This document shows positions 27,675 to 36,686 of a stretch of 64,000 nt of DNA, one piece after another. Every line of letters begins with the position of its first letter. Position 1 is the first letter of the stretch. Both the position numbers and the translations under genes were made by a program. This DNA comes from Aliicoccus persicus_A (lineage in GTDB: Bacteria > Bacillota > Bacilli > Staphylococcales > Salinicoccaceae). The notes under the pieces were generated by a model. The model was given only the letters and a program-made list of their open reading frames with translations, had not been told where the DNA came from and did no database searches. Location: assembly GCA_020741755.1 (NCBI GenBank), contig DYYI01000071.1, positions 41,090 to 105,089 of the forward strand, in the 5' to 3' direction.

Positions 27675-28748
27675 TTACCCTCTAAGTTCCTTAAGTTTGT
27701 CTTCATTTATACCACGAATCAATTGTTCTAACATTGATTTCGCTGCGAGATAGTCATCTGTATTTAACACAGAATGACTCGTATGAATGTATCGTGCAAC
27801 AACACCAACTACCGCACTGACGACACCATTACCTGAAAGATGAATGCTACCTGCATCTGTTCCACCTGGAGATTGGAAATATTGGTGTTTAATATCATGT
27901 GTCTTTGCTGTTTCTAATAGATAATCACGCATCGGTTTAGAAAGAATCATTGTGCGGTCAATAATACGCACGAGTGTACCTTCTCCGAGTTTTCCAATGT
28001 CTTGATCAGATCCCGTTAAGTCATTTGCCGGTGAACAATCCACTGCAAAAGCAACGTCCGGTTCAATCATATTCGCTGCTGTCTTCGCACCGCGTAAACC
28101 GACTTCTTCCTGCACAGTTGCACCGATGTATAAGTCGCAGTCGAGTTCAACATCTTTTAATGCTTCTAACGTTTCAATTGCAATTAAACAACCATATCTA
28201 TTGTCCCAAGCTTTTGCTAAAATCTTTTTAGGGTTTTCTAGCACTTCAAAGTTTACAGCCGGCACCATTGAATCGCCAACTTGAATCCCCATCTCTTCGA
28301 CTTCTTCTTTTGAGCTCGCACCGACATCTAACAGCATATCTTTGATTTCAGTTTTTGAAGTATCTCCTTTTCTGAAATGTACGGGCACACTACCTATAAC
28401 ACCAGTGATTTCTTTATTTTCACTCGTGCGTACTTTGAAGCGTTGTGCAAGTAGCACGTCAGTTGGCCAGCCACCCAGTGGTTGAAACTTTAATAATCCT
28501 TGCTTTGTAATTTGTGTAATCATAAAGCCGACTTCGTCCATGTGACCAGCAACCATTACCTTCGGTGCATTTTCTTTTTTAGAGCGTTTTACTGCAAATA
28601 TTCCGCCAAGTCCGTCTTGTATCACTTCGTCACTTAATTTCTCAAGTTCTTCACGCATATATTTACGAACCTGATCCTCAAAACCTGGGGCACCATGTAA
28701 TTCTGTTAATGTTTTCATTCTTGTCATTGTTTTTTCAGATAAACTCAT
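27675..28748 (-). CDS. M42 family aminopeptidase (glutamyl aminopeptidase/YtoP-like)
   Basis: 357 residues. The dinuclear metal centre is intact: His69 with Asp71 (GHMDEVG), Asp182 (AWDNRYG), catalytic Glu214 and Glu215 (TVQEEVGLRG), Asp237 (AVDCSPA) and His322 (RYIHTSHSV). Members form large tetrahedral assemblies that trim N-terminal residues from peptides in the cytosol. Divergent from the small PepSY-like gene, exactly like ytoP and ytzB in B. subtilis. Confidence 0.95.
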   Translation of the reverse strand: MSLSEKTMTRMKTLTELHGAPGFEDQVRKYMREELEKLSDEVIQDGLGGIFAVKRSKKENAPKVMVAGHMDEVGFMITQITKQGLLKFQPLGGWPTDVLLAQRFKVRTSENKEITGVIGSVPVHFRKGDTSKTEIKDMLLDVGASSKEEVEEMGIQVGDSMVPAVNFEVLENPKKILAKAWDNRYGCLIAIETLEALKDVELDCDLYIGATVQEEVGLRGAKTAANMIEPDVAFAVDCSPANDLTGSDQDIGKLGEGTLVRIIDRTMILSKPMRDYLLETAKTHDIKHQYFQSPGGTDAGSIHLSGNGVVSAVVGVVARYIHTSHSVLNTDDYLAAKSMLEQLIRGINEDKLKELRG

Positions 28749-28815
28749 TGTCTTGTTACTCCTCGTATTATATATATTTTTTGTGGTAAACTATTATTGA
28801 ATAGGGGGTAAAGAT

Positions 28816-29115
28816 ATGAATAAAAAATCAGTAATTTTCGTACTCACATTAAGTATTATTGCGATTCCACTTGCATTGTGGTTAACCATCTATAGAAAAG
28901 TGAATCCACAAGTGATTGTTGACAACCTGCATCATATGTTCGATGACGTTACATTCGTTTCATTGAATTACGACTTAAAGGTGACTGAACTTCTTGGCAT
29001 TAATTCCAAAGTGTACAGTGGTGTCGTACATACGAAACATCAAGATAAAATATCTGAGTATGCATTTTTAGCAAATGCTTATACTGGAGAAATCATAGAG
29101 ATTACGGAGACGTAA
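28816..29115 (+). CDS. Small membrane-anchored PepSY-like protein (YtzB-like)
   Basis: 99 residues with one N-terminal helix (about 7-27) and a short extracytoplasmic domain whose end (YSGVVHTKHQ ... FLANAYTGEIIEI) resembles the PepSY fold, in which a TGEI segment is typical. Ribosome binding site GGGGG eight bases before ATG. The position divergent from the M42 peptidase gene matches ytzB. Its last codons overlap the convergent aminotransferase gene by 14 bp and lie inside a terminator hairpin. Possible role: protease inhibition or envelope protein regulation, unproven. Confidence 0.75.
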   Translation: MNKKSVIFVLTLSIIAIPLALWLTIYRKVNPQVIVDNLHHMFDDVTFVSLNYDLKVTELLGINSKVYSGVVHTKHQDKISEYAFLANAYTGEIIEITET

Positions 29116-29120
29116 TCTCT
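29097..29120 (+). terminator. Terminator overlapping the 3' ends of two convergent genes
   Basis: Perfect 10-bp stem AGAGATTACG/CGTAATCTCT with a GAGA loop, followed by TTTAAA on the plus strand. Both stop codons fall within the hairpin. Confidence 0.75.
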
Positions 29121-30295
29121 TTTAAATGTTCAAAACTCTTCTTCAACGCTTCTAATCCTTCAAGTAAATAATCCCGTCTCGTTGCGACGTTTAGTCGAAT
29201 CCATTGATCGCTCGATTCACCATAAATATGGCCCGGAGAAATCGCGACATTACCGACCTCAATCAATGCTTTTTGAACATCTTCACCCGTAAATCCGACC
29301 TGTTCGAAAGATATCCAAGCTAGGTATGTTGAATTCGGCACTTCAAACGATAGCGTTTCTGATAAATGCTCATCTATAAATGATTTGACAAGCTTCATAT
29401 TGTCTTCAATATACGCATTTAAAGCATCAACCCACTCCGCACTATCATAATAAGCGCCTTGCAATGCAGCAAGCGTCAAGCTGTTCTCAGTAATGATATT
29501 AAGCTCTTTTTTAATACGCTGATCATATGATTCTTTCAATGCTTTATGTTTTGTTAAATAGTAGCCAAACGGCAAGCTTGCCAAGTTAAATGTTTTTCCC
29601 AAGCCGCTGACGACGATGAATGGATCATTTTTGTCAAACTGTTTAAACATCGAAGAAAAGTCAACATTTCTTACAAAGTCCATATGTATTTCATCACTGA
29701 TTAACTGTACATTATTGCGCTTACATATGTCGTAAATCTTCTTATTTTCATCCGCTGTCCAAACCTTCCCTGTCGGGTTGTGTGGATTGCAATGTACATA
29801 GATTTTCGTCTTTTCATCTTTACACAGTGATTCAAACTGATCAAAGTCGAGTTCAAAACCATTTTCTGTCTTCGATAAAGGACATTCTAGGCGATTGCGA
29901 TTATTATTTTCGATAAGGTTTAAAAACCCATTATACGATGGAGATGTAATTAAGATCGAGTCTCCAACATCTGAATATCTCTCCATATATTCTCTGATAA
30001 CAAATAGAACGGTTGGACTTGATCCGATATAATAACCATCTAGATCTATATTAAATCGTTCCTTCCACCAGTGTTGAATCGGTGCATAAAAATTGGCATC
30101 ACTGAGCATCGTATATCCGAATATGCGTGCATCTAGACGATTCTGGATACTTTGATGCACACCATCTGGAATTTCAAAGTCCATATCCGCTACCCAAAAT
30201 GGTGCTAAGCCCTCTTTATTGAAAAGCATCGATGTACCATCAAACTTAACACAATCCGTGCCTAGCCGAGATGTTACTTTGTCAAAATCTATCAT
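29102..30295 (-). CDS. MalY/PatB family pyridoxal phosphate aminotransferase/C-S lyase
   Basis: 397 residues, fold type I PLP enzyme. Diagnostic features: N-terminal FWVADMDF, GYYIGSSPTVLFVIREY, HCNPHNPTGKVW, the Asp in ISDEIHMDF and the Schiff-base lysine in SGLGKTFNLASLPFGY, and C-terminal RLNVATRR with the carboxylate-binding Arg. MalY/PatB members cleave cystathionine or cysteine (beta-C-S lyase) and can act as aminotransferases. ATG at 30295. Standing between the M42 region and trmB; no obvious partner gene. Confidence 0.92.
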   Translation of the reverse strand: MIDFDKVTSRLGTDCVKFDGTSMLFNKEGLAPFWVADMDFEIPDGVHQSIQNRLDARIFGYTMLSDANFYAPIQHWWKERFNIDLDGYYIGSSPTVLFVIREYMERYSDVGDSILITSPSYNGFLNLIENNNRNRLECPLSKTENGFELDFDQFESLCKDEKTKIYVHCNPHNPTGKVWTADENKKIYDICKRNNVQLISDEIHMDFVRNVDFSSMFKQFDKNDPFIVVSGLGKTFNLASLPFGYYLTKHKALKESYDQRIKKELNIITENSLTLAALQGAYYDSAEWVDALNAYIEDNMKLVKSFIDEHLSETLSFEVPNSTYLAWISFEQVGFTGEDVQKALIEVGNVAISPGHIYGESSDQWIRLNVATRRDYLLEGLEALKKSFEHLKEITSP

Positions 30296-30380
30296 TCAAA
30301 CACCTTCCTAATTTATTAATATACTCATTTTAACATTCTTACACTTTGATTTATAGGACAATGAAAATAAAAAAAGCACC

Positions 30381-31013
30381 TCAGAAGGATGCTTTTAATT
30401 GATATATTAAGTTTCCACGTGATGAAAACTTATCTTCATATTCAGTTCTAATGTTTTCGGGTGATTCCATTTCGTGCACATTTAAATTGATTTCATGAAA
30501 TTTCATACCGAAATTATTTAAATGCTCGAGTGAAAATTCAAACAATCCACGGTTATCCGTTTTAAATTGAAGCATGCCATCTACTTTTAGTATCTCTTTA
30601 TATTGTTTTAAAAAGTTTTTGTGCGTTAACCTGCGCTTTTCATGACGATTTTTCGGCCAAGGATCCGAAAAGTTTAAATAAATGTGTGAAACCTCATCTG
30701 CATTAAAGTAATCTCGCAAATGATTCGCATCGAGCAGAACAAGTTGTAAGTTATCCAGTTCCATTTCAATTGCTTTCTCAACAACTCGAATCATTATGTT
30801 TTTATCGAGTTCTACACCAACAAAGTTAATCTCTGGATGGCGCTTTGCAAGTGTTGTAATAAATCGACCCATACCCGTTCCGATTTCAAGGTGAATGGGT
30901 TGTTGTTTTTTGAATCGAGATGTTATGTCCAATTGATGTGATTCATCGATATCAACAAACGATTTGTGTTCACTTAAAAAGTCAAGTGCCCACGGTTTAT
31001 TTCTCATTCTCAT
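30381..31013 (-). CDS. trmB: tRNA (guanine-N7-)-methyltransferase
   Basis: 210 residues. It makes m7G46 in tRNA using S-adenosylmethionine. The start MRMRNKPWALDFL is the conserved TrmB N-terminus, followed by the SAM loop LEIGTGMGRFI (about 58-68), NFSDPWPKNRHEKRRLTH (active-site Asp and substrate loop) and FKTDNRGLFEFS. Full length. It follows the ytmP-like gene by 15 bp in the same direction, the conserved ytmP-trmB pair. Confidence 0.97.
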   Translation of the reverse strand: MRMRNKPWALDFLSEHKSFVDIDESHQLDITSRFKKQQPIHLEIGTGMGRFITTLAKRHPEINFVGVELDKNIMIRVVEKAIEMELDNLQLVLLDANHLRDYFNADEVSHIYLNFSDPWPKNRHEKRRLTHKNFLKQYKEILKVDGMLQFKTDNRGLFEFSLEHLNNFGMKFHEINLNVHEMESPENIRTEYEDKFSSRGNLIYQLKASF

Positions 31014-31028
31014 CTAACTAATCCCTGC

Positions 31029-31820
31029 CTAAATAAATTGATCTTGCCTTCTTACATGATCAAGGAAAATAATCCATCGATTCATATCATTAAAACGCTT
31101 GTTATCTTCATACCATTGAATCATTGTAACCGTCTGAATCAATGTATACCACTTCATGCGCTTTCTTAATTGTATATCTAACTCTAATCCATAATGCGAT
31201 AACCATTCTTCCCAAGAATCACGATCTATATATGTATATAGCATCATGCCAAGATCAATTGCCTTATCTGCAATCATTGCACCTTCCCAGTCTACAAGGA
31301 ACAATTCATTTTGATCTGAAAGCAACCAGTTGTGATGGTTGACATCACCATGGCACACCGCAATGTCTTTCTCTGACAATGTGGGTTGATGAGTTTCCAA
31401 ATAGACGAGTGCATCGCGGACTGTTTTATTTTTAATTACTTCTGTAGATAGTGTTTGATTCACTTTATCAAGTAGTAAAGAGGGTTCCATCGGTGCCATA
31501 CCGAGCTTTTTAAGCATTGTTAGCAGACGCTCAGATGAATGTATCTTATGTAATAATTCTGGCACGCGAGAAGAAGACATCTCTTCTTTTTTAAGTTCTC
31601 TACCATTTTTCCAGTCTTGAGCTGTGACCACTTCCCCAGTCTCAATCCGTTTCGTCCACAATAGCTTTGGCACAATTCCTTCTGTAGATAATGCCAGTAA
31701 GAATGGGCTTGAATTTCTCTTTAAAAACAATTTTTTACCATCTTGCTCCGCTTTATATGCAGAACCTGATTCTCCATTTACCGTTTCTAACACCCATCCC
31801 AATTGATAAAAATGTTCCAT
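31029..31820 (-). CDS. Aminoglycoside phosphotransferase/choline kinase-like protein (YtmP-like)
   Basis: About 263 residues of the protein kinase-like APH/choline kinase family. The catalytic loop CHGDVNHHNWLL and the metal-binding VDWEGA motif are intact, and an LFLKR lysine in the N-lobe is present. Substrate unknown; homologues are next to trmB in many Bacillales. A GTG at 31826 extends the frame by two codons, but GAGGT is spaced six bases from the ATG at 31820. A terminator hairpin with a T-run ends only about 24 bp before this start. Confidence 0.88.
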   Translation of the reverse strand: MEHFYQLGWVLETVNGESGSAYKAEQDGKKLFLKRNSSPFLLALSTEGIVPKLLWTKRIETGEVVTAQDWKNGRELKKEEMSSSRVPELLHKIHSSERLLTMLKKLGMAPMEPSLLLDKVNQTLSTEVIKNKTVRDALVYLETHQPTLSEKDIAVCHGDVNHHNWLLSDQNELFLVDWEGAMIADKAIDLGMMLYTYIDRDSWEEWLSHYGLELDIQLRKRMKWYTLIQTVTMIQWYEDNKRFNDMNRWIIFLDHVRRQDQFI

Positions 31821-31843
31821 GATCACACCTCGCTTTCTGACAT

Positions 31844-31878
31844 AAAAAAAGCGCTATTTAACTTCGAACATAGCGCTT
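31844..31878 (-). terminator. Terminator-like hairpin directly upstream of the ytmP-like gene
   Basis: Minus strand: AAGCGCTAT (31870-31878) pairs with ATAGCGCTT (31849-31857), then seven T (31844-31850). It sits between a promoter-like sequence and the start codon, so it would end a transcript of about 45 nt unless read through; it may instead end an upstream minus-strand transcript. Confidence 0.75.
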
Positions 31879-31896
31879 TCGAATGATGTGTTATAA

Positions 31897-31925
31897 AGTG
31901 TATGATTTTTCTAGGGAGAATTCAA
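31897..31925 (-). promoter_or_regulatory. Predicted sigma-A promoter upstream of the hairpin at 31844-31878
   Basis: TTGAAT (31920-31925), 17-base spacer, TACACT (31897-31902) on the minus strand. Confidence 0.45.
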
Positions 31926-32214
31926 GGTGAAAAACATACGTTAAATTTGATCATTCAAGAGAATTTAAATGAAAGCATTATAATATATAGCTTTCTCACA
32001 TATTAATTATTTTCGAATTATTTTAATGTTTGCAAGACATCAAATTTTGTTAAAAATATGTTAACTCGATAGAATTTTACTTATTTTTTAAATAGCACCA
32101 TTCTAACGATACAACATTGAAAACGCCTATTACTAAGCCAATTTGCATAGTTGTATTGGTGTTATATTGTTCTTTCATGTTATAAAATATCGTTACACCA
32201 TCATCACTCTGTTG
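31926..32214. other. AT-rich intergenic stretch between pepV and the ytmP-like gene
   Basis: No gene of credible length on either strand. Very AT-rich with a TATTATAAT on the minus strand near 31980 that could be a -10 box, short runs of T, and no strong hairpin. With the terminator at 31844-31878 it could be transcribed as a small RNA, but no known sRNA family was recognised. Confidence 0.5.
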
Positions 32215-33624
32215 TTAAATTTCATCTGAAGTCACGATGCGATGAAGCGCTTCTAAATAAATCGTTGTGACGCGCAGAAGCTCATCAATTTTCATACGTT
32301 CATTTTTTTGATGCATCGTATCTAAACTATCTTCAAACATTGCTCCAAAAGCGACACCCTTATCGAGTGTTCTCGCATAAGTTCCCCCACCGATTGTAAA
32401 TGGTTCACGTGGGTCATCTACATGGTTTCTATACGAATCGACCAGTACTTTAATTAATGGGTCATCTTTCTCGACATAATGTGGGGGCATACCACTCGCA
32501 TCTTCTATTCTAAATTGCTCTTGATCTAATGTTTTCTTCAAACGATCAATCGTTTGATCGAAATCTACCCCAAATGGATAGCGATAGTTCACGCCGACAT
32601 GTCCACCATCGATTGCGTCATACTTGATAATTCCACTATTTACTGTCGTTTCGCCCATCTCTTCATGCGTGCTAAATATATCCATTTGAGAACCATCAAG
32701 ATTATCTACAACGAAACGGTTCATCACATCTACAAAGTGCTGTCCACGACCATCCAGTGATAACTCCGATAAAAACTTCAGTAAAATATGACCCGCATGC
32801 ACGCCTTCTTTCGGTGTAGATCCGTGTGCGCTCTTACCTGAAACTTTTAATTCTAAATTGCCATTGATACCAACATTGCCCTTAACATCATTATCTGCGA
32901 TAAATTGCTCAAACTTCATTTTTATATCTTCAACGTCTTCTGTTTGTAGTCGTGCAATTGCAGCGTCCGGCACAACATTGTAGGCACTGCCTGAATTGAA
33001 ATCGATTAATGTAACGGGTGCTGCTTCTACATTCTCCTCGTCTACATTTTGAACGAGATTAAAAGTTGAAATCCCCTTTTCTCCATGTATTAACGGGAAT
33101 GCTGCATCTGGTGCAAACCCGGCATCTGGCATTGCTTCGCTATCAAAGTACGCACGTGTACATTCCCAATTGGATTCCTCATCTGTACCGATGATTAATC
33201 TTAAACGCTGATTAAAATCGACGCCTTGATCTTTTAATATTTTCACCGCATAGTAGGCAGCCATCGTTGGTCCCTTATCGTCTTGGACGCCACGTGCGAT
33301 TAAATAGCCATCTTTAATCGTCGGCTCAAACGGTGGTGTGTCCCAATCGTCAGCAGATACTGGTACGACGTCTACGTGACCTAATACACCAAAAATCTTG
33401 TCACCACTACCATGTTCGATGTGTCCGGCTAAATTATCAACAGATTTTGTCGTCATCCCGTCACGTTCACCGATTGTCATCATGTAGTTTAATGCTGCAA
33501 GTGGGCCTTCACCAACCGGTGCTTCTTCTGTAGTTTCACCACGCACACTTTCGATTGCGAGCAATCCTTTTAAATCATCAATCAATTGATCTTTGTACTG
33601 TTCTACCAATGCTTTATAGTCCAT
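32215..33624 (-). CDS. pepV: Dipeptidase PepV (M20 family)
   Basis: About 469 residues. Zinc ligands and catalytic residues: VLGHVDVVPVS (His and adjacent Asp), GVQDDKGP (bridging Asp), IGTDEESNWECT (Glu pair), PDAAFPL (Asp) and the C-terminal GGGTYARTL (His replaced by the family's usual TYAR block). Family members cleave dipeptides including carnosine-like and beta-alanine-containing ones. The frame begins with GTG at 33627; the ATG at 33624 is seven bases from GGAGG and is preferred. Monocistronic, with a hairpin just upstream of its ribosome binding site. Confidence 0.94.
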   Translation of the reverse strand: MDYKALVEQYKDQLIDDLKGLLAIESVRGETTEEAPVGEGPLAALNYMMTIGERDGMTTKSVDNLAGHIEHGSGDKIFGVLGHVDVVPVSADDWDTPPFEPTIKDGYLIARGVQDDKGPTMAAYYAVKILKDQGVDFNQRLRLIIGTDEESNWECTRAYFDSEAMPDAGFAPDAAFPLIHGEKGISTFNLVQNVDEENVEAAPVTLIDFNSGSAYNVVPDAAIARLQTEDVEDIKMKFEQFIADNDVKGNVGINGNLELKVSGKSAHGSTPKEGVHAGHILLKFLSELSLDGRGQHFVDVMNRFVVDNLDGSQMDIFSTHEEMGETTVNSGIIKYDAIDGGHVGVNYRYPFGVDFDQTIDRLKKTLDQEQFRIEDASGMPPHYVEKDDPLIKVLVDSYRNHVDDPREPFTIGGGTYARTLDKGVAFGAMFEDSLDTMHQKNERMKIDELLRVTTIYLEALHRIVTSDEI

Positions 33625-33648
33625 CACAATACCTCCATAAATTAAATA

Positions 33649-33674
33649 AACGCTATCTAATTATAGATAGCGTT
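33649..33674 (-). terminator. Terminator hairpin between the YtxH gene and pepV
   Basis: Perfect 10-bp stem AACGCTATCT/AGATAGCGTT with a six-base loop, followed on the minus strand by TATTTAATTT. It lies about 15 bp before the pepV ribosome binding site and should close the YtxH transcript. Confidence 0.75.
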
Positions 33675-33694
33675 TTAACCTTATTTATATCATA

Positions 33695-34222
33695 CTACTT
33701 CTCATCATTTTTCGTAACGATTGTCTTGTTATCCTCAGAATCATCTAACACTTCTGATTCATCTTCCAGTTCATCGTTCACTTGAACCGGTGCTTCATCG
33801 TCGAAACGCGATTCTTGCACTTCATCCGACTCTTCTGATTCATTTTTGTTTCTAATATCTTGAACTTTGTTTTTTGCATCTGATTTAATTTTTTCAAATT
33901 CTTCTTTTGTTTTTGACTGCAACTCTTCAGATTTTGATTTAATCTTGTCAAATTCATCTTTCGCTTTGGACTGGATGTCCTCAGTATATGCTTTCGGATC
34001 TTCTTTTACTTTGTTGTATTCTTCTTTAGCTTTTCCTTGGAACTCAGTTGCACTAGTAGAAACTTTCTCTTGAATATCTTCTGCATATTTTTTCGGGTCT
34101 TCTTTTGCTTTGTTGTACTCTTCAACGACACGATCTCTATTTTCTTTTTTGCTGAGTTGTTTTGCAGCATAACCAATACCAACTAACGCAGCAATTCTTA
34201 ATAAGAATTTAAACATATTCAT
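33695..34222 (-). CDS. YtxH domain protein with amphipathic helical repeats
   Basis: 175 residues. A short N-terminal membrane segment (KFLLRIAALVGIGYAAKQL) is the YtxH signature, followed by a charged region containing about two copies of a 33-residue repeat (EYNKAKEDPKKYAEDIQ.. and EYNKVKEDPKAYTEDIQ..), then shorter KSKSEELQSKTKEEFEKIK units and an acidic tail. The pattern resembles late-embryogenesis/apolipoprotein-like helices that fold on membranes under stress. GAGGAG eight bases before ATG. A sigma-B-like promoter lies upstream, in line with general stress control of YtxH proteins in B. subtilis. Confidence 0.85.
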   Translation of the reverse strand: MNMFKFLLRIAALVGIGYAAKQLSKKENRDRVVEEYNKAKEDPKKYAEDIQEKVSTSATEFQGKAKEEYNKVKEDPKAYTEDIQSKAKDEFDKIKSKSEELQSKTKEEFEKIKSDAKNKVQDIRNKNESEESDEVQESRFDDEAPVQVNDELEDESEVLDDSEDNKTIVTKNDEK

Positions 34223-34256
34223 TCTCCTCTTTACTATTCGATTTGTTAAAAATAAT

Positions 34257-34282
34257 CTACCCTACATTGTTTAAATTCAAAC
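34257..34282 (-). promoter_or_regulatory. Sigma-B-like promoter of the YtxH gene
   Basis: Minus strand: GTTTGA (34277-34282), 14-base spacer, GGGTAG (34257-34262); one mismatch in each hexamer from GTTTAA and GGGTAT. The first box overlaps the stop codon of the upstream pseudouridine synthase gene. Confidence 0.5.
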
Positions 34283-34972
34283 ATGACTGAATAATAATTT
34301 TATCTCGTCATCGGTTAGTTTTCTTGACTCAGAAAAGTTGAGGTTCGGGTCTAAAACTAGGCGTCCAAAAGACTTTCTGTGCAGCTCTTCTACTTGATTT
34401 TCTACCGCATGCATCATCCGTTTCACTTGATGAAATTTACCTTCTGTAATCGTCAGTTCGATACAGTCATCTCGCAGCACTTTTACTGATGCTGGTTGTG
34501 TTGTGAAATCACTGAGTTCAACACCAGTTTCCAACTGTTTAATCGCTTCATCTGTAATTGCTTTCTTCAATGTAACAACATACGTTTTATCGACCTTTTT
34601 TTTCGGTGACAACAATTGATGACCAAGTTGCCCATCGTTCGTGATAATCAGTAAACCCGTCGTGTTTCTGTCCAATCGGCCGAGTGGAAATAACATTTCT
34701 TTTTGTGGATGCTGAATCAAGTCCATCACGGTTTGATGTTTATCGTCTTTTGTTGCCGTGATGACTCGCTTTGGCTTATTGAGCATGATGTAGACGTGTT
34801 TCTCGAGACTGACTACTCTGTCATCTAATTTGATGATGTCATCATCTGAAACATATGTTTTTCCAACAGTTTCAATCTGTTCATTGATAGTCACACGCTT
34901 TTCTTTTATGATCTTTGTGACATCTTTCCTACTTCCCATTCCTGCATTCGATAAAAACTTATCGAGTCTCAT
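34277..34972 (-). CDS. RsuA-family 16S rRNA pseudouridine synthase
   Basis: 231 residues: N-terminal S4 domain (MRLDKFLSNAGMGSRKDVTKIIKEKRVTIN) and a pseudouridine synthase core with the catalytic Asp in GRLDRNTTGLLIITNDG and the KKTYVV and EGKFHQVKRMM blocks. Family members modify one uridine of small-subunit rRNA (RsuA type, U516 in E. coli). It starts directly after the murJ stop (34973), so the two are co-transcribed, as ytgP-ytzG in Bacillus. Confidence 0.93.
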   Translation of the reverse strand: MRLDKFLSNAGMGSRKDVTKIIKEKRVTINEQIETVGKTYVSDDDIIKLDDRVVSLEKHVYIMLNKPKRVITATKDDKHQTVMDLIQHPQKEMLFPLGRLDRNTTGLLIITNDGQLGHQLLSPKKKVDKTYVVTLKKAITDEAIKQLETGVELSDFTTQPASVKVLRDDCIELTITEGKFHQVKRMMHAVENQVEELHRKSFGRLVLDPNLNFSESRKLTDDEIKLLFSHV

Positions 34973-36610
34973 CTATAACACTCTCAACTTTCGTCTGATT
35001 TTCTGTGCAGTTTCACCGAGCACCGCATCTGCAAGTCCTGTCTTAAATATGAGGACGATATAGACAACAACAGCAATAGGTATTGTCGCAACTAACATGA
35101 TGATTGCATCCATCGTTCCTGTAATATCTAAGTGGCGATTCAATAAGAAGTAGATGACTTCGACAACGAGTACCATAACGATTGAGTAAACAACCATTTC
35201 AGTTAACGGACGCAACAGCGTTCTAGATTTGAACTTAGAGAAATACTTAATCGTTAGCAAATTAAGTGTTATTCCAACCGCTAAACTAATCATCGTACCG
35301 AGAACAGCACCGACAGTATAGAATTCCATAATCAGTGGGATATTAATTAATAACTTCACTGCAAACATGATGACGATGTAAACCATCGTATACCACTGCT
35401 TGTTGATCCCTTGCATGATTGAACATGTAACAGTAAATAAAGCAAATAAGATTGCCACAGGTGCATAGACCAGCAAGACGAGATTTCCGAACTCATTATA
35501 TTCATAAAATGCGGTATAAATCGGTGCCGATAAAATCAATAAACCAAGCGCTGCTGGAATGGTGAAAATCAATGTCGATAATAACGTAGTTTTAATATGA
35601 ACATTGACTGAATCCAATTGTTTTAAGAAATAATTTTTCGTGATGAAAGGAATCGATGACACACCAAATGCAGATGCAAAAGCGGTTGGAATCATAACGA
35701 GCTTGTGTGTCGTTAAGTTCAAAATCGTAAACCACTCATGATGATATGTCTCAGGTACATTCGCCATCTCAAGCGCGTTATTGTGTGTCAACTGGTCGAT
35801 GAGCATCAATGTTGATATGCTAATTCCCATCAATATAATCGGTACACTGTAACTGATTATTTCTTTGTACATGACTCTATAAGACAGTGTCTCACCCGTA
35901 TCATCAGATGCGACCATCTTATCGATGTGCGGCTTTCGCTTAAACCAGAAAAACATCAGTGTAAACAGTGCAGCAAATCCACCGATAAATGCAGCAAATA
36001 CTGCCACTTCGTTTGCCGTACGAATACTGCCGTTGATCACTTCGATGACGATGTAAGTTCCCGCTAACAAGAAGATGATACGAACAAGTTGCTCTAAAAC
36101 AAGCGAAGCAGTCGTCGGTCCAAACGATTCAAATCCTTGGAACACACCGCGCCATGTAGCAAATAACGGGATGATGATAATTGCGAAACTGATCACGCGA
36201 ATAACGCGTGTAATATCTTCCGTTGACCAAATGGCATCTCCTGCATACAGCGTCTGTATATCTGCCAATATCGGTGCCATAAAGAACAAGATAATAAACG
36301 ATATAATCCCTAAACCAAAGGACACAATAAAACTAGAAAGGTACAATTTCTGACTGGTCTTGTACATTCCTAGCGCATTATACTTCGCAATGAATTTTGA
36401 CACTGCTCCTGGTAACCCTGCAATCGCAAATGACAGCATGATTGCATATGGCGTATAAGCATATCCATATAGTGCTAAATTTTCTTCTCCACCCATTATC
36501 GAGTAAAATGGGATTATGTATAACATGCCCATGATTTGTGTCGATACTGCACCGACAGTTAATAACCATGAGCCTCTGAGCATTTTTTCTGAATCATTTT
36601 TTTGTGACAT
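34973..36610 (-). CDS. murJ: MurJ/YtgP family lipid II flippase
   Basis: 545 residues, about 14 membrane helices, MOP (MVF) superfamily. The N-terminus SEKMLRGSWLLTVGAVSTQIMG..., AGLPGAVSKFIAKYNALG and FATWRGVFQGFESFGPTTASLVLEQLVRIIFLL blocks are typical of YtgP, shown in B. subtilis (MurJ) and S. aureus to flip lipid II. Charged residues Arg near the N-terminus and in TWRGVFQG are in the expected cavity positions. Followed immediately by the RsuA-type gene, divergent from the flavoprotein gene. Confidence 0.92.
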   Translation of the reverse strand: MSQKNDSEKMLRGSWLLTVGAVSTQIMGMLYIIPFYSIMGGEENLALYGYAYTPYAIMLSFAIAGLPGAVSKFIAKYNALGMYKTSQKLYLSSFIVSFGLGIISFIILFFMAPILADIQTLYAGDAIWSTEDITRVIRVISFAIIIIPLFATWRGVFQGFESFGPTTASLVLEQLVRIIFLLAGTYIVIEVINGSIRTANEVAVFAAFIGGFAALFTLMFFWFKRKPHIDKMVASDDTGETLSYRVMYKEIISYSVPIILMGISISTLMLIDQLTHNNALEMANVPETYHHEWFTILNLTTHKLVMIPTAFASAFGVSSIPFITKNYFLKQLDSVNVHIKTTLLSTLIFTIPAALGLLILSAPIYTAFYEYNEFGNLVLLVYAPVAILFALFTVTCSIMQGINKQWYTMVYIVIMFAVKLLINIPLIMEFYTVGAVLGTMISLAVGITLNLLTIKYFSKFKSRTLLRPLTEMVVYSIVMVLVVEVIYFLLNRHLDITGTMDAIIMLVATIPIAVVVYIVLIFKTGLADAVLGETAQKIRRKLRVL

Positions 36611-36686
36611 ATACGTACCCTACCTATTACAATATAATGTTCATTATAAATGAATTCAGATGAATTAAACAAATAAGGTGATAAAA

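Noticed and set aside
31926..32214. Known staphylococcal small RNA (such as RsaE) in the pepV-ytmP gap
   Set aside because: The characteristic C-rich loop motifs of RsaE-type RNAs are absent and no other family was recognised.
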